A stretch of 64,000 nucleotides of DNA. It comes from Bacillus sp. F19 (GTDB taxonomy: Bacteria > Bacillota > Bacilli > Bacillales > Bacillaceae). Of the stretch, positions 9,031 to 18,412 are shown one piece after another. Each line of letters starts with the position of its first letter. The stretch's first letter is position 1. Made by a program: the position numbers and the translations under genes. The notes under the pieces are model-generated. The model was not told the origin of the DNA. It made no database searches and saw nothing but the letters and a program-made list of their open reading frames with translations. The DNA is taken from NCBI GenBank assembly GCA_023823795.1, contig CP085710.1:1142001-1206000 (forward strand). Reading direction: 5' to 3'.

Positions 9031-9405
9031 ATGTTAATTGAGCTAAGTGCTGCCGGAGCTGCTTTAGCGTTTATTTGTCTTGTCGGGTATTTGATTCAAA
9101 CGCTCAGAAGGGGAATGATTACACTCGAAGAGACTAATGATACGCTAGTTGAGGTAAGAAAGGCTGTTCATGATTTGTCTGGTGAGGCGGAGGATCTGAT
9201 TCACTCTGCCAATCAAATTACAGTCGATGTGAAAAGCAAAATGAAATCAGTCGAACCTTTGCTAGAATCTGCTCAGGATATGGGCGAGGTCATCCACAGT
9301 GTAACGAATACGGTAAAACAGGCGGCAACTGGGTATGGATATGGACTTCCGCCGGTGAAAAACGATAAGGCACCAAACCGCGAAGTGAAAATTAAGCTAA
9401 AATGA
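9031..9405 (+). CDS. DUF948-family membrane-anchored protein
   Basis: A 124-residue protein with one N-terminal membrane helix (residues 5-25) and a long amphipathic helical region with regular hydrophobic spacing (residues 30-95), then a basic tail. This is the layout of the DUF948 family, to which B. subtilis YtxG belongs; YtxG is linked to general stress. The ATG is 7 nt behind GGAGG, and the leader can fold (see the 8962-9024 entry). It converges with the WYL regulator gene across a shared terminator. Confidence 0.75.
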   Translation: MLIELSAAGAALAFICLVGYLIQTLRRGMITLEETNDTLVEVRKAVHDLSGEAEDLIHSANQITVDVKSKMKSVEPLLESAQDMGEVIHSVTNTVKQAATGYGYGLPPVKNDKAPNREVKIKLK

Positions 9406-9432
9406 AAATTCCCCGGAAAGGGGAATTTTTTA
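9406..9432. terminator. Bidirectional terminator between convergent genes
   Basis: AATTCCCC pairs with GGGGAATT around a GGAAA loop. T-rich sequence flanks it on both strands. It serves the DUF948 gene and the WYL regulator. Confidence 0.8.
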
Positions 9433-10365
9433 ATTGTTATACCGATCCAGCATGGCACTCGCATGTGATAATATCACCTCTATCAGTTCCTGCGGTTCTT
9501 CTACGAAAACGTCCCCTCCAAGCAAATAAAAGTGCCTGGCCATAAAGTTGATTTCATCTATAGGGATTTTGGCAGAGATGCTGCCTGTTCCATCATGTTG
9601 AAGAGTGATATGATCAGCAAGGTATGGTATGCTCTTGCATTCCCTCACTCCATTTTTCGTCAATTGAACCTTTAAAGGAATCTGTTCCCGCTGTTCCATT
9701 TTAGATACCCATTCTGATAGGTTCGTTCTTATAGATACTTCTGCATCCATGAACTTAATGCCGCAGATTCGGTCCACTCTGAATAATCGGTCCTCCTCAT
9801 TGCTGTAGTCATAGGCTGGACAATACCATAACCCTTTAGATGCATAAATGCCATATGGAAGAATTTTGCGAAAGGCTTTCCCTTTCTTTCCCTCATATTC
9901 TATCTCGATTTGCGTTTGGCTGACGGCGCTGCCGAGAACATCATTTAGAAAAGGCGCGGAAATTTTCTGAGGAGGAGTCCAAAAGGACACGTGATTCCTT
10001 ATTTCGTTTATTTTCTTTTTGATTGCGTCATTAAATGATAAATATAGTTTATCGGAAGCGGCCTTAATTTCAGTTTGAAACGGCAGGGTTTGGTAGTGCA
10101 TCAGGTGCTCATATGAAAAATATAAAGCCAGTCCTTCGTCTTCAGTAAAGAAAAGCGGCGGAAGAATGTTATTTTTCAAAACAGTGTATCCCCCGTGAGG
10201 TCCTTGTTTACTATATATAGGCATGCCCCATTCTTCAAGCTCGGCCAAATCACGCTGGATGGTGCGGACAGATACTCCAAACTCATTAGATAATTCCTTT
10301 GCCGTTACTTTTCTGTTCCGGTTTATGTGGAACAGGATCCTGAATAATCGCTGAAATTTTGACAT
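9430..10365 (-). CDS. WYL-domain transcriptional regulator (YafY-like)
   Basis: A 311-residue regulator. The N-terminal winged helix (residues 1-65) carries the DeoR-like pattern TAKELSNEFGVSVRTIQRDL. A WYL domain follows at about residues 135-215 with LPYGIYASKGLWYCPAYD, and then a C-terminal WCX-like extension. WYL proteins bind nucleic acid or small ligands. ATG 10365 is chosen because AAAGGA sits 7 nt upstream; the longer version from 10404 is not supported. It is transcribed divergently from the reductase gene at 10459 and may control it. Confidence 0.85.
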   Translation of the reverse strand: MSKFQRLFRILFHINRNRKVTAKELSNEFGVSVRTIQRDLAELEEWGMPIYSKQGPHGGYTVLKNNILPPLFFTEDEGLALYFSYEHLMHYQTLPFQTEIKAASDKLYLSFNDAIKKKINEIRNHVSFWTPPQKISAPFLNDVLGSAVSQTQIEIEYEGKKGKAFRKILPYGIYASKGLWYCPAYDYSNEEDRLFRVDRICGIKFMDAEVSIRTNLSEWVSKMEQREQIPLKVQLTKNGVRECKSIPYLADHITLQHDGTGSISAKIPIDEINFMARHFYLLGGDVFVEEPQELIEVILSHASAMLDRYNN

Positions 10366-10458
10366 GTTTTTTTCCTTTCTGATCACGACTAATTCTGTCG
10401 TCATTATCTGTTACTATGAAAGCGAAAGTCAATCCTATCTACTAAAGGAGATGTAAAT

Positions 10459-10983
10459 ATGAGCCGAAAGATTGTTTTATTCATTGCAATTAGTCTTGAT
10501 GGATACATTGCACGAACAGATGGGGATATCAGCTGGCTAGATGAGGTACAGGGTGAAGGGGACAATGGCTTTAGTGAGTTTATCGGATCCATTGATACGG
10601 TCGTGATGGGAAAAAAAACGTATGACCATGTTCTTGTTTTAACCAATAATCAGTATCCGTATGAAGGAAAAACCAGCTATGTATTTACAAGAAATGAAAC
10701 CAGCACGAATTCAGATATTCATTTTACAAATGAAGACCCTGTTTCGTTAGCTGGAAAATTAAAATCACAGAAAGGCGAAGACATATGGCTTGTTGGAGGA
10801 GCCGGACTATTGGACAGCTTTATGAAAGAAAAATTGGTCGATGAGTACATAATCACGACTGCCCCGATTATTTTAGGTGACGGCATTCCGCTGTTTAAGA
10901 CAAATAATCCTGAAATCAAGCTTAAGCTGAAGAGCACCAGACAGTTTGGGGAATTTGTAGAGAATCATTATGTGAATGTCTGA
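10459..10983 (+). CDS. Dihydrofolate reductase-like protein (RibD C-terminal domain family)
   Basis: A 174-residue protein with the RibD/DHFR fold. It has the N-terminal ISLDGYIA motif, DTVVMGKKTYD in the middle and WLVGGAGLLDSF for nucleotide binding. Small stand-alone members reduce unknown substrates with NADPH; YwjB-type proteins in Bacillus are similar. AAAGGAGATG lies just before the ATG. The gene is divergent from the WYL regulator, with under 100 bp between starts, which suggests a regulator-target pair. It ends at a hairpin shared with the AraC gene. Confidence 0.8.
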   Translation: MSRKIVLFIAISLDGYIARTDGDISWLDEVQGEGDNGFSEFIGSIDTVVMGKKTYDHVLVLTNNQYPYEGKTSYVFTRNETSTNSDIHFTNEDPVSLAGKLKSQKGEDIWLVGGAGLLDSFMKEKLVDEYIITTAPIILGDGIPLFKTNNPEIKLKLKSTRQFGEFVENHYVNV

Positions 10984-10986
10984 AAA

Positions 10987-11012
10987 AAACGCATGGAGAG
11001 ATCCATGCGTTT
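10987..11012. terminator. Bidirectional terminator
   Basis: A perfect hairpin (AAACGCATGGA, GAGA loop, TCCATGCGTTT) lies between the convergent reductase and AraC-type genes. Confidence 0.8.
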
Positions 11013-11019
11013 CCTGACT

Positions 11020-12261
11020 TTATACGAACAGAATTTCATCCGTCAGCCGATATTCGCTCGGGGTAATGCTCACGTATTTTTTAAAGGTAGAACTGAAATA
11101 GTTCGGGGTATTAAAGCCAAGTTCATCTGCAATTTGCTCAATTGTTTGATCCGTATGCCGGAGCATCCAGACTGCGCGCTGGAGCCTGACGAAGGTTACA
11201 TATTCAACAAAGCTGCGTCCGGTTTCTTTTTTGAAGAGTTTGCAGAAATAAGGCACACTGATGTTAATTTGATCTGCAACAATTTTAGTCGTCAGTTCAC
11301 TTTGACAGTGCTCGGCAATAAAGTTTGTGCATGTATTGATTTGAGGATTATCGGTTATTTCCTCAAAATAGCGAAGGGAGAGCCGGTTGTAGTGCGGAGT
11401 GCGTCTTGCTTTGCGTGCTTCCCGGTAAGAATGGGACAAAAGCAAAGGCTCTCTGTAAATGGAACCGACACCTATATATAAATGAATGCCATGTTTATTT
11501 CTCAGTACTTCCATTCCATGGAGCAATTTGCTTTCACCTTCCTGCCAGGACCGAATGGATGAGAAGTCATGCGGAACCTGGATGAGCATTAGCAAATGTT
11601 TTTTGTAAGCAAGAAAAGACAGCTGCTGGCCCACTTGTGAAAAAAGCTCTTTAAAGACTGTCTGAATGAGAAGAGGGGCAGATTCTGTTTTTTCCCTGCT
11701 CTGATTGTGAATAAATCCCTGTATGAAGCAAACTGCGTTTGGAACTGAGTTATCAGGAAGATAGGGACGTGCTGCAAACAGCTCTTCTTCTGATTTTACT
11801 TCGGCACGGAGCAGTCTGCGCAGGAAAGCTTCTTGAAAAGGAAGGAGACGCGCATCTGTCCCGCGGTCATGTTCCAGCTGCTGAACGATTGAACCATAAT
11901 TTGTTATGACTGCGCTTTCATTTTTATTAGACGTAATCACTTTCCTTAAGCTTTTAATAAAGGTATGTTTTTTGACGGGTTTCACAAGCATGGATTGCAG
12001 CTTCAGTTCGATGGCAATTGGAGATGTTTTCAGCATAGATGGGTCAAGAAGCGGAAAGATGATGCAGTCATGGTGCTGTTTTTGCAGCCGGTGAATTTTG
12101 ACCCAGTCAAATAGCTTAGCAATCTCTACGACGGCAATATTAATAGAAGTGATCTTATTGCCTTCATCTTTTTTCAGGGAATCCTTTAATTCTTCATGTA
12201 TCCATGCAGTCATTTTATCTTTTTCTGCTGTTTCTTCCACTATGAATGTAACGTTGTACAC
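11020..12261 (-). CDS. AraC-family regulator with degenerate receiver-like N-terminus
   Basis: A 413-residue protein. The C-terminal 100 residues (about 310-410) hold two AraC-type helix-turn-helix units, with KIVADQINISVPYFCKLFKK and the conserved ELGFNTPNYFSSTFKKY. The first 120 residues look like a response-regulator fold with VEIAKLFDW and LVKPVKK near the end, but no clear phospho-acceptor Asp. The middle part (130-300) resembles the central domains of YesN-like regulators. The start is GTG 12261 with GGGGA upstream. It is divergent from the symporter pair, so regulation of carboxylate uptake is a reasonable inference. Confidence 0.8.
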   Translation of the reverse strand: MYNVTFIVEETAEKDKMTAWIHEELKDSLKKDEGNKITSINIAVVEIAKLFDWVKIHRLQKQHHDCIIFPLLDPSMLKTSPIAIELKLQSMLVKPVKKHTFIKSLRKVITSNKNESAVITNYGSIVQQLEHDRGTDARLLPFQEAFLRRLLRAEVKSEEELFAARPYLPDNSVPNAVCFIQGFIHNQSREKTESAPLLIQTVFKELFSQVGQQLSFLAYKKHLLMLIQVPHDFSSIRSWQEGESKLLHGMEVLRNKHGIHLYIGVGSIYREPLLLSHSYREARKARRTPHYNRLSLRYFEEITDNPQINTCTNFIAEHCQSELTTKIVADQINISVPYFCKLFKKETGRSFVEYVTFVRLQRAVWMLRHTDQTIEQIADELGFNTPNYFSSTFKKYVSITPSEYRLTDEILFV

Positions 12262-12431
12262 GCTTAATTCCCCATCCCTTACAGTATGTCTCTAGTACTA
12301 GTATACATGAAATGGAGAATATATTAAATATTTATATATTTCTGATAATTTATTGTAAGGTATGCCGTTTCCTTCTATTGTAAAATACAAGCATGCAGTG
12401 AAAATTGATAAAAACAAAGGGGGAACGGATT

Positions 12432-12797
12432 TTGGCCGCTGAGTTTAAAGACTATGATTATGTAGAAGCAGGGACAATTGACGTCCGGGAGCTTGCGCCG
12501 CTTGATCAGCAGACACGCCACTTGATGAAGAGTGAATTTCGTACAGGTTCGAAACTCACACTGTTTTATTTTGCCTTTATTTTTGCGATGCCGATTCTGA
12601 ATTGGTTTGCACCCGAGTTTATGTTTTCAAGTTTTTACGGCGGAATGACATATGCCTGGTTTTTTACAGGGATTGTTGCGATGGGAATGGCCTTTATTAT
12701 TGCTTATATTCATACTGCTTTATATGAGAAGAGATTGAAAAAGAGCCAGACGATAGACAGCTCCATTCATCCTTCTGACGGAAGGGGTGTCAACTGA
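12432..12797 (+). CDS. DUF485 membrane protein paired with symporter
   Basis: A 121-residue protein with two membrane helices (about residues 48-68 and 80-104) typical of DUF485. Such proteins are nearly always encoded directly before an acetate-type sodium:solute symporter (E. coli YjcH-ActP, B. subtilis YwcB-YwcA) and probably assist it. The TTG at 12432 follows AAAGGGGGA by about 8 nt; an upstream in-frame TTG at 12405 lacks a site. Its stop overlaps the symporter ATG by one base, so translation is coupled. Confidence 0.85.
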   Translation: MAAEFKDYDYVEAGTIDVRELAPLDQQTRHLMKSEFRTGSKLTLFYFAFIFAMPILNWFAPEFMFSSFYGGMTYAWFFTGIVAMGMAFIIAYIHTALYEKRLKKSQTIDSSIHPSDGRGVN

Positions 12798-14362
12798 TGG
12801 CTGCTTTATTTGAACCCAAAATGCTGCTCACCATTTTTCTGATGGGAACGATTGTCTACATTACGTATCTTTCAAAGCGGAATACAACGGCTTCAGACTT
12901 TTTTGTAGGCGGCCGAAGCTTCGGCTGGTTTACAAATGGATCTGCCATCGGAGGGGATTATTTAAGTGCTGCCACATTCCTCGGGATTGCAGGCCTGACG
13001 TTTCAGCTTGGCTATGATGGAGCCTATTATGCTTTTTGCTTCTCTATCGGATTAACCCTTCTTGCAATCTTTGTTGCGGGACCGTTACGCAGATTTGGTG
13101 CTTATACGGTTGCGGATTTTCTTGGCTACCGCTTTCACAGCAAACGGGCACGACTTGCTGCGGTTGCCGTCGTATTGGCTATTTCAGGATTCTATGCTGC
13201 GCCGCAATTATTGGGAGCGGCACAAATTTTAAGCATGTTCTTTGGTACAAGTTATGAATTTGGAATTATTTTTACTTGCAGTGTCATGATCTTCTACGTT
13301 GGAATCGGCGGAATGAAAGGAACTACTTTAAACCAGGCGCTCGAATTATGGATTCGTCTTGGCGCATTTATTTTAATGGTAGTAGCGGCGATATACGGCG
13401 GTTTATATTATGAAAGAATTCTTGCATCCGTTACAGAATTTACAGGAACCATTGCCGGAACTGCAACGTTTGCTCCTGACGGAAAAGACGTTGTCCATGA
13501 CGGTCAAACTTGGATTGGCACCGGAAACTACTTTCCTTCCTTCTGGCAGACCATTTCTATGACAATCGGACTTGCGTTAGGTACGATTGGTCTTCCGCAT
13601 ATTCTATTGCGCTTTTATACAAACCCAAGTGCAAAGGCTGCTCGTAAATCAGCTCTTATGGCGATCTTAATTGCAAGCGTTTTCTTTTTCTTCGCGGTTT
13701 ACCTTGGAGCAGTTGGAAGATCAATTTTCTTAAGCGGTTCAGCGGATCCTCAAGTGATGAAAGATCTTGTAGCCGGAGGAAACAACATGGTCATTCCTTC
13801 AACTGCACAGGCTCTAGGCGGAGAATGGCTGCTTGGGCTTGTTATTGCAGGTGCATTTGCAGCAGTATTCTCAAACTTGTCCGGATTATTTATCGCAAGC
13901 TCTGGTGCTTTGGCACATGATTTATATGCAACTTTTTTAAGAAAGAATATTACTCAAAAAGAACGCGTTATTGCAGGTAAGGTCTCGATTCTCGTTTTAG
14001 GTGTTCTATATGGAGCACTTGGTCTTCTTGTAAAAGAAGCATCAATTGGTCACCTTGTTGCACTGGCCTTTACTGTTGCTGCAAGTACATTTACACCTAT
14101 CTTCATCCTCGGTATCTGGTGGAGAGGCATGACAGAAAAAGGGGCAATCGCAGGACTGGTTCTCGGGCTGCTCTCATCCATGTATATGATTTTCTTCCCG
14201 ACGACACTGCCTGAATTCCTTCAATTCAGAGTACCTGGCCTGATCACCGTTCCAATCGGATTCCTGTCTGTTTATATTGTATCGAAACTTGACCGTAAAG
14301 TTCCTTCTGATGTAAACGACTTTATGAGAAAAGTGCATTCGAAAGAATCTGAGATTGCTTGA
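12797..14362 (+). CDS. Sodium:solute symporter, ActP/YwcA-type
   Basis: A 521-residue integral membrane protein of the SSS family with about 13 helices. Signatures include SDFFVGGRSFGWFTNGSAIG near the N-terminus and AGAFAAVFSNLSGL around residue 350. The family couples sodium entry to uptake of acetate, pyruvate or other short carboxylates; the pairing with DUF485 favours acetate-like substrates. The ATG overlaps the preceding stop codon. A terminator follows 10 nt after the gene. The divergent AraC-type gene is the likely regulator. Confidence 0.9.
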   Translation: MAALFEPKMLLTIFLMGTIVYITYLSKRNTTASDFFVGGRSFGWFTNGSAIGGDYLSAATFLGIAGLTFQLGYDGAYYAFCFSIGLTLLAIFVAGPLRRFGAYTVADFLGYRFHSKRARLAAVAVVLAISGFYAAPQLLGAAQILSMFFGTSYEFGIIFTCSVMIFYVGIGGMKGTTLNQALELWIRLGAFILMVVAAIYGGLYYERILASVTEFTGTIAGTATFAPDGKDVVHDGQTWIGTGNYFPSFWQTISMTIGLALGTIGLPHILLRFYTNPSAKAARKSALMAILIASVFFFFAVYLGAVGRSIFLSGSADPQVMKDLVAGGNNMVIPSTAQALGGEWLLGLVIAGAFAAVFSNLSGLFIASSGALAHDLYATFLRKNITQKERVIAGKVSILVLGVLYGALGLLVKEASIGHLVALAFTVAASTFTPIFILGIWWRGMTEKGAIAGLVLGLLSSMYMIFFPTTLPEFLQFRVPGLITVPIGFLSVYIVSKLDRKVPSDVNDFMRKVHSKESEIA

Positions 14363-14372
14363 CAAATAGGGA

Positions 14373-14397
14373 AGAGGGCTGAAACAGCCCTCATTTT
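14373..14397 (+). terminator. Terminator of the symporter operon
   Basis: GAGGGCTG, AAA loop, CAGCCCTC, then ATTTTTG. Confidence 0.85.
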
Positions 14398-14468
14398 TGT
14401 GGTGCTTTTTGGATGTGTATAGAGCCGGTTCCTAATGGAAAAGGCGGACGCAGCTATCATGTCGTTTT

Positions 14469-14549
14469 CCTGAAAAAAGTACATCATAGCGGTTGAATGG
14501 AACAGAAAAACCGTCTTCACCCTGAAAAAAGTGCGTCAAAGCGGTTGAA
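14469..14549. repeat. Two related segments exactly 52 bp apart
   Basis: CCTGAAAAAAGT followed by TCA-N-AGCGGTTGAA occurs at 14469-14497 and again at 14521-14549. The offset of 52 bp matches the period of the larger arrays in this window, although the sequence differs. Confidence 0.6.
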
Positions 14550-14551
14550 CA

Positions 14552-14580
14552 TAAAAAAACTCCTTCAACTATAAGGAGTT
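14552..14580 (-). terminator. Terminator of yndG-yndH-yndJ
   Basis: AACTCCTT pairs with AAGGAGTT and is followed on the minus strand by seven T residues. One stem arm overlaps the last codons of yndJ. Confidence 0.8.
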
Positions 14581-16173
14581 TTCTTGTTTTTTTACAATTG
14601 AATAATAAATAGTCAAAAAGGGAATCGAAAAAATCCACATCTTATGCTTTGCTTTAAGATTACTTCCAGCTGTTTCCTCAACATGAAAAACTTCCTCAAT
14701 CGGCAGCTTGAAAAGATATTGTCCAAAAGCTAAGTACACACCGCCATCTGAATCCGGCTTCTCTCTTTTACTTGAAAGCTGAAGGTTCTGCCCATTCTGC
14801 TTGAGTTCCAGTATCCCAATCATGGCTGAGCGAGGGAGAGGAAGCGCAATGTTCATATAAGTTTTTTCATTTGTTCTGTGATACGAATAGAGGGCTACAA
14901 AGGCAGTTTCGCCATTTACTTTCCTCACCCATGCCCGGGCAGATTCTCTGTCATCGTTTTCTTTTTTTACCGGATAGATGTTTCCGGTCATTTCAGCCTG
15001 CTTGCTTGATACCGGCAGATTAATTTGCTTCACTTGCCGGCTGATAAATCGGTAGAGGATTGCGAATGTCTTGAACCAGTTGTGCCATTTCACCTCTGCA
15101 AGCAGGCGGTATTGATTCGTATTTTCATAAAAGCTGATAATGTCTTTAGACAGGGTATTCAGAGAAATGTGAGGTTCATAGATTCCCATATTATCTACCA
15201 GTCCCTCGTATTCAGCTGAATTCTTGTCTGCTATCTTATCCAGTATTTTTTCGCCAATCACTCTTTTTCCTCTGATTTTGCTGATTGGAAAGGCCGCAGC
15301 ATCTGGGGCAGAAGGCGTGAAATTGGACCATCCAATCACCCCAAGTAAAGCAAATAAGCCGCAATTCAGCATGCCATGAAAATTAAGCATAAAGGTAATG
15401 GTTACGGTGAAATCTCCCCATACATTTCCCAGGGCATAAGCCAAAGAAAAAAGAATCGTGATCCCAAGAGATGAAAAGGACAGTCTGATCAGCCATTTCG
15501 CTTGTTGAAGCGGCACATTAAATGAGAGATAGATCAAACCATATATGCCAACAATGTAAAATAGGACCGACAATAGCTCAAGCCAGACTGAAAAGGTAAT
15601 CCCCAGCGCTACAATAATTGGGGATACAATCAGGATTGAAGTCGAAAGCCGGTAAAATGGAGGTTTCGAAATTCTTCCCAAAAACCCTGCAAAAATCGGC
15701 AGCAAAAAGGAAGAATAGTGAAAGTGAATGCCTGTCAGCCACCTGATGATAGGGGAAAAGCCAGTTTCAATATCTGCTATATGGGCAAAGAACCAAGCCC
15801 CGCCGACCATTAAGGAAAAAAGACCTATATCCACGGAAAATTCCTCAAAATGGATAAAACCCCGGCTTAAAAAACGTGAGCATCCATAAGCTGCTGTGAT
15901 AATCGTAAAGAACAAATAGACACCTGCAAAAAAGACATCAAATGAGTTTTCACCCGTTATTTGCAAGATAAATACAGATGCATAACCAGGAATCGAAACA
16001 TAGGGATACAGCTTATAAAACCAGTCCCCTTTTTTCATGACGAGCTGCAAAACTAGCGGAACATAGACAAGCTGTGCTGCTGTAAGCAATAAAAAATACC
16101 ATGGACCTGCATGGAAAAGCACGGATACTAGAAATAATACAATGTGAATAATAGCTATGCTACGAAACTTCAT
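14569..16173 (-). CDS. yndJ: YndJ-family membrane protein
   Basis: A 534-residue protein. About nine to ten hydrophobic helices fill residues 1-300. A hydrophilic C-terminal region of about 200 residues carries mixed alpha/beta character, and a final helix lies near residue 515. The size and its position after a DUF4166 gene match B. subtilis YndJ, whose function is unknown. ATG 16173 follows AAGGAGAG by 9 nt and overlaps the end of yndH by 14 nt. Third gene of a three-gene operon. Confidence 0.75.
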   Translation of the reverse strand: MKFRSIAIIHIVLFLVSVLFHAGPWYFLLLTAAQLVYVPLVLQLVMKKGDWFYKLYPYVSIPGYASVFILQITGENSFDVFFAGVYLFFTIITAAYGCSRFLSRGFIHFEEFSVDIGLFSLMVGGAWFFAHIADIETGFSPIIRWLTGIHFHYSSFLLPIFAGFLGRISKPPFYRLSTSILIVSPIIVALGITFSVWLELLSVLFYIVGIYGLIYLSFNVPLQQAKWLIRLSFSSLGITILFSLAYALGNVWGDFTVTITFMLNFHGMLNCGLFALLGVIGWSNFTPSAPDAAAFPISKIRGKRVIGEKILDKIADKNSAEYEGLVDNMGIYEPHISLNTLSKDIISFYENTNQYRLLAEVKWHNWFKTFAILYRFISRQVKQINLPVSSKQAEMTGNIYPVKKENDDRESARAWVRKVNGETAFVALYSYHRTNEKTYMNIALPLPRSAMIGILELKQNGQNLQLSSKREKPDSDGGVYLAFGQYLFKLPIEEVFHVEETAGSNLKAKHKMWIFSIPFLTIYYSIVKKQENSL

Positions 16174-16762
16174 CTGCTGTAAACTCTCCTTCATATGTAA
16201 AAACAGTGCCAATGACAGGATTTTTGACTGCAACCTTTATTAAAAAGATATTTCTTTCATCGTCATATGATTCTGTAACCGAGGCCAATCCCTGAAGCAT
16301 TCTCGGCATGGGAATCTCAAGATTTCCAAGAACAAGCCGCTGACATCTGGACTCTATTTTTAATTGACCGTTATCATTCACATGGAAAGCTAAATCTGAA
16401 TAGAACAGTTTCGGCTCACCCAGGTAATCTTTAATCAAGTTTCTTTTAGAATCCAGACTCATTAAGGCATTGAAGTACCTTTTCTTATTTTTAAAATAAA
16501 AGATCCGTTCCCAGTGAACCTGTTCTTCTCCATTTGAACCAGTGCACGGTGTATTCCTGATCGTAAACGGAATATCTTTCCCATACTCCGGAAATAGGAG
16601 TTTAAAGCGGACTCCTGCTAAAAAGACGGGATATAACCATTTAGGACCGCCTTTTATTGTTCTCATCACCCCTTTAGCTGTAAAGGGAAACTCATACCTT
16701 TTTTGAAGCTTGGGATGGAGCCGCTTATACTGATCGCCTAATACACTTCTATAAATAGACAT
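16160..16762 (-). CDS. yndH: YndH-like DUF4166 protein
   Basis: A 200-residue soluble protein. The N-terminal YRSVLGDQYKRLHPKLQKRY is characteristic of DUF4166, and a C-terminal beta-rich lipocalin-like part follows. No catalytic residues are apparent. AAGGAGATAACG precedes ATG 16762. It lies 10 nt behind yndG and overlaps yndJ, so the three are one transcript. In B. subtilis the same order yndG-yndH-yndJ occurs. Confidence 0.75.
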   Translation of the reverse strand: MSIYRSVLGDQYKRLHPKLQKRYEFPFTAKGVMRTIKGGPKWLYPVFLAGVRFKLLFPEYGKDIPFTIRNTPCTGSNGEEQVHWERIFYFKNKKRYFNALMSLDSKRNLIKDYLGEPKLFYSDLAFHVNDNGQLKIESRCQRLVLGNLEIPMPRMLQGLASVTESYDDERNIFLIKVAVKNPVIGTVFTYEGEFTADEVS

Positions 16763-16772
16763 CGTTATCTCC

Positions 16773-17675
16773 TTATCTCTTTCTCTTGCAGCTGCTGGCT
16801 GTCGGAAGGTCCCGGCTTTGGAGGAATCCAATTATAGAAAGGGTGAATAAAGCAGCATTGAAGGTAATTGGACTGAATGGATGAACCAGGTTTGCAGGCT
16901 CTGCCAAAACGGCTGAAAGCGATAGAAGCGGAAAAGCCATGATCTGCACGCCAAATAACCTTCTTTTATTAATCGGCAAAAGCCACAGCAGTCCGAAGAG
17001 AATTTCAGCTATGCCAACCGCAGATACGATTGAGGAAGCCTGTCTCATGGAAATGGACAGCAAGTTTTGCGTCATAGATACTTCTTCGGGCTGCTGAAAA
17101 AGCAATTTAGGCACTGTGCCGTGATAGGTCCATATAAAAAAGAAAAGATAGGAAATAAGCCATGTACTAAAAAAGCGTAAATACTGGGAGGATGGCGCTT
17201 CGTTCTTTTCAAGCCATCTTTTCAGGACATCAAAGCTTAAGGCAGTTGCCCAGCCGATTAACGGCCGAAAGATCATTCCATCACAGAACGTTCCTAATCG
17301 GCCAAAGTTCACTTTATAATCGTATTGTGTCAGAAAAGTCAGTGTGTCTTGTTTTTGTATGTACTTCCAGTAACCCTTGCCTTCTTTGATAAGGGAGATT
17401 TTTTGATCAGTTCCGAAATGAAGGGAGGATGTCCTCGATCCATCTTCAGCATGAAAGGTCCCTGCACTTTTTCCCCATCCATGGACGCTCTGCCCAAAGC
17501 CAATGTTGGTTTTGTATAAAAAATGCTGAGGTTCGTTCTCTTTTTTCGGAAGGTATGTAATCGATGAAAAACGCAAATCCCAGCTCGAATGCAAGTCTGG
17601 AGTTTGTGTTGCGTTCCATAGTTTTTCCATGTCTGAGCCGATCGGTATTTCTACGAAAATTGGTTTTCTTTTCAT
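16773..17675 (-). CDS. yndG: YndG-like SRPBCC/DoxX-like fusion membrane protein
   Basis: A 300-residue two-part protein. Residues 1-150 read as a START/SRPBCC-like ligand-binding domain (EIPIGSDMEKLWNATQTPDLHSSWD). Residues 165-295 hold four hydrophobic helices in a DoxX-like arrangement. ATG 17675 follows GAGGTG by 6 nt. First gene of yndGHJ. The combination of a lipid-binding-type domain with membrane partners suggests envelope or lipid handling, but this is inference only. Confidence 0.7.
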   Translation of the reverse strand: MKRKPIFVEIPIGSDMEKLWNATQTPDLHSSWDLRFSSITYLPKKENEPQHFLYKTNIGFGQSVHGWGKSAGTFHAEDGSRTSSLHFGTDQKISLIKEGKGYWKYIQKQDTLTFLTQYDYKVNFGRLGTFCDGMIFRPLIGWATALSFDVLKRWLEKNEAPSSQYLRFFSTWLISYLFFFIWTYHGTVPKLLFQQPEEVSMTQNLLSISMRQASSIVSAVGIAEILFGLLWLLPINKRRLFGVQIMAFPLLSLSAVLAEPANLVHPFSPITFNAALFTLSIIGFLQSRDLPTASSCKRKR

Positions 17676-17762
17676 CGTCTTCACCTCTCTTTTAGAGTAT
17701 CATAATCTTAGATGGAAGAATTAGAGAATGATAGAAATTAATTGAAAGGAAATGATCCAATC

Positions 17763-18335
17763 ATGACGAAAATAGGGATTATCCGCCATGGACGCACGGC
17801 TTGGAATGTAGAGAGAAGAGCACAAGGGAGCTCAGATATTCCGCTTGATGAAAATGGAATGGAAGAAGCCGTGAAGCTTGCGGAAAGGTTAAGCTCTGAG
17901 GACTGGAATCTGATTTATGCAAGTCCGTTGGCAAGGGCAAAACAGACCGCGGAATACATAGCAGCAAAGCTTGGAAATCTGCCCATTCAATTCGATGCAA
18001 GACTAAAGGAAGTGGACGGAGGTCAAATAGAAGGAACGACAGAAGCGGAAAGAATAAAGAAATGGGGAGCTGACTGGAGGGAGCTCGATCTTGGAATTGA
18101 GAAGACTGACGCTGTCATCAAAAGAGGTCAGTTGTTTTTTGAAGAATTAATAAAGAAGCACCCTGAAAAAAACATTTTGATTGTCAGTCACGGAATGTTT
18201 ATCTCCCACTTTTTAAGACAGGTTGTGCCTCATTTAGAAATGAAGGATGCACTGAGAAATACGTCGATCTCGACAATCGTCAAAGGGGAAAAGGGATGGA
18301 ATTGCGACTTATATAATTGTACAAGACATTTGTAA
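17763..18335 (+). CDS. Histidine phosphatase family protein (PhoE/GpmB-like)
   Basis: A 190-residue member of the phosphoglycerate-mutase-like superfamily. The catalytic motif is IIRHGRTAWN, with the His attacking the phosphate. The second histidine lies in IVSHGMFISH (about residue 143). YASPLARAKQTAEYI supplies the Arg/acid part. Bacillus members are broad-specificity phosphatases; the substrate is unknown. ATG 17763 is the natural start since MTKIGIIRHG leads straight into the motif. The following AraC gene starts 77 nt after the stop. Confidence 0.85.
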   Translation: MTKIGIIRHGRTAWNVERRAQGSSDIPLDENGMEEAVKLAERLSSEDWNLIYASPLARAKQTAEYIAAKLGNLPIQFDARLKEVDGGQIEGTTEAERIKKWGADWRELDLGIEKTDAVIKRGQLFFEELIKKHPEKNILIVSHGMFISHFLRQVVPHLEMKDALRNTSISTIVKGEKGWNCDLYNCTRHL

Positions 18336-18412
18336 GAGCAGTCACCACAAAGCATAAAATGACAGGATTGAAAGAATCTGAATTGGTAAGATTGGTTCAA
18401 GGAGTGAGCGAT

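Noticed and set aside
10993-11481. 162-residue plus-strand frame
   Set aside because: It is fully antisense to the C-terminal helix-turn-helix part of the AraC-type gene and has no family signature.
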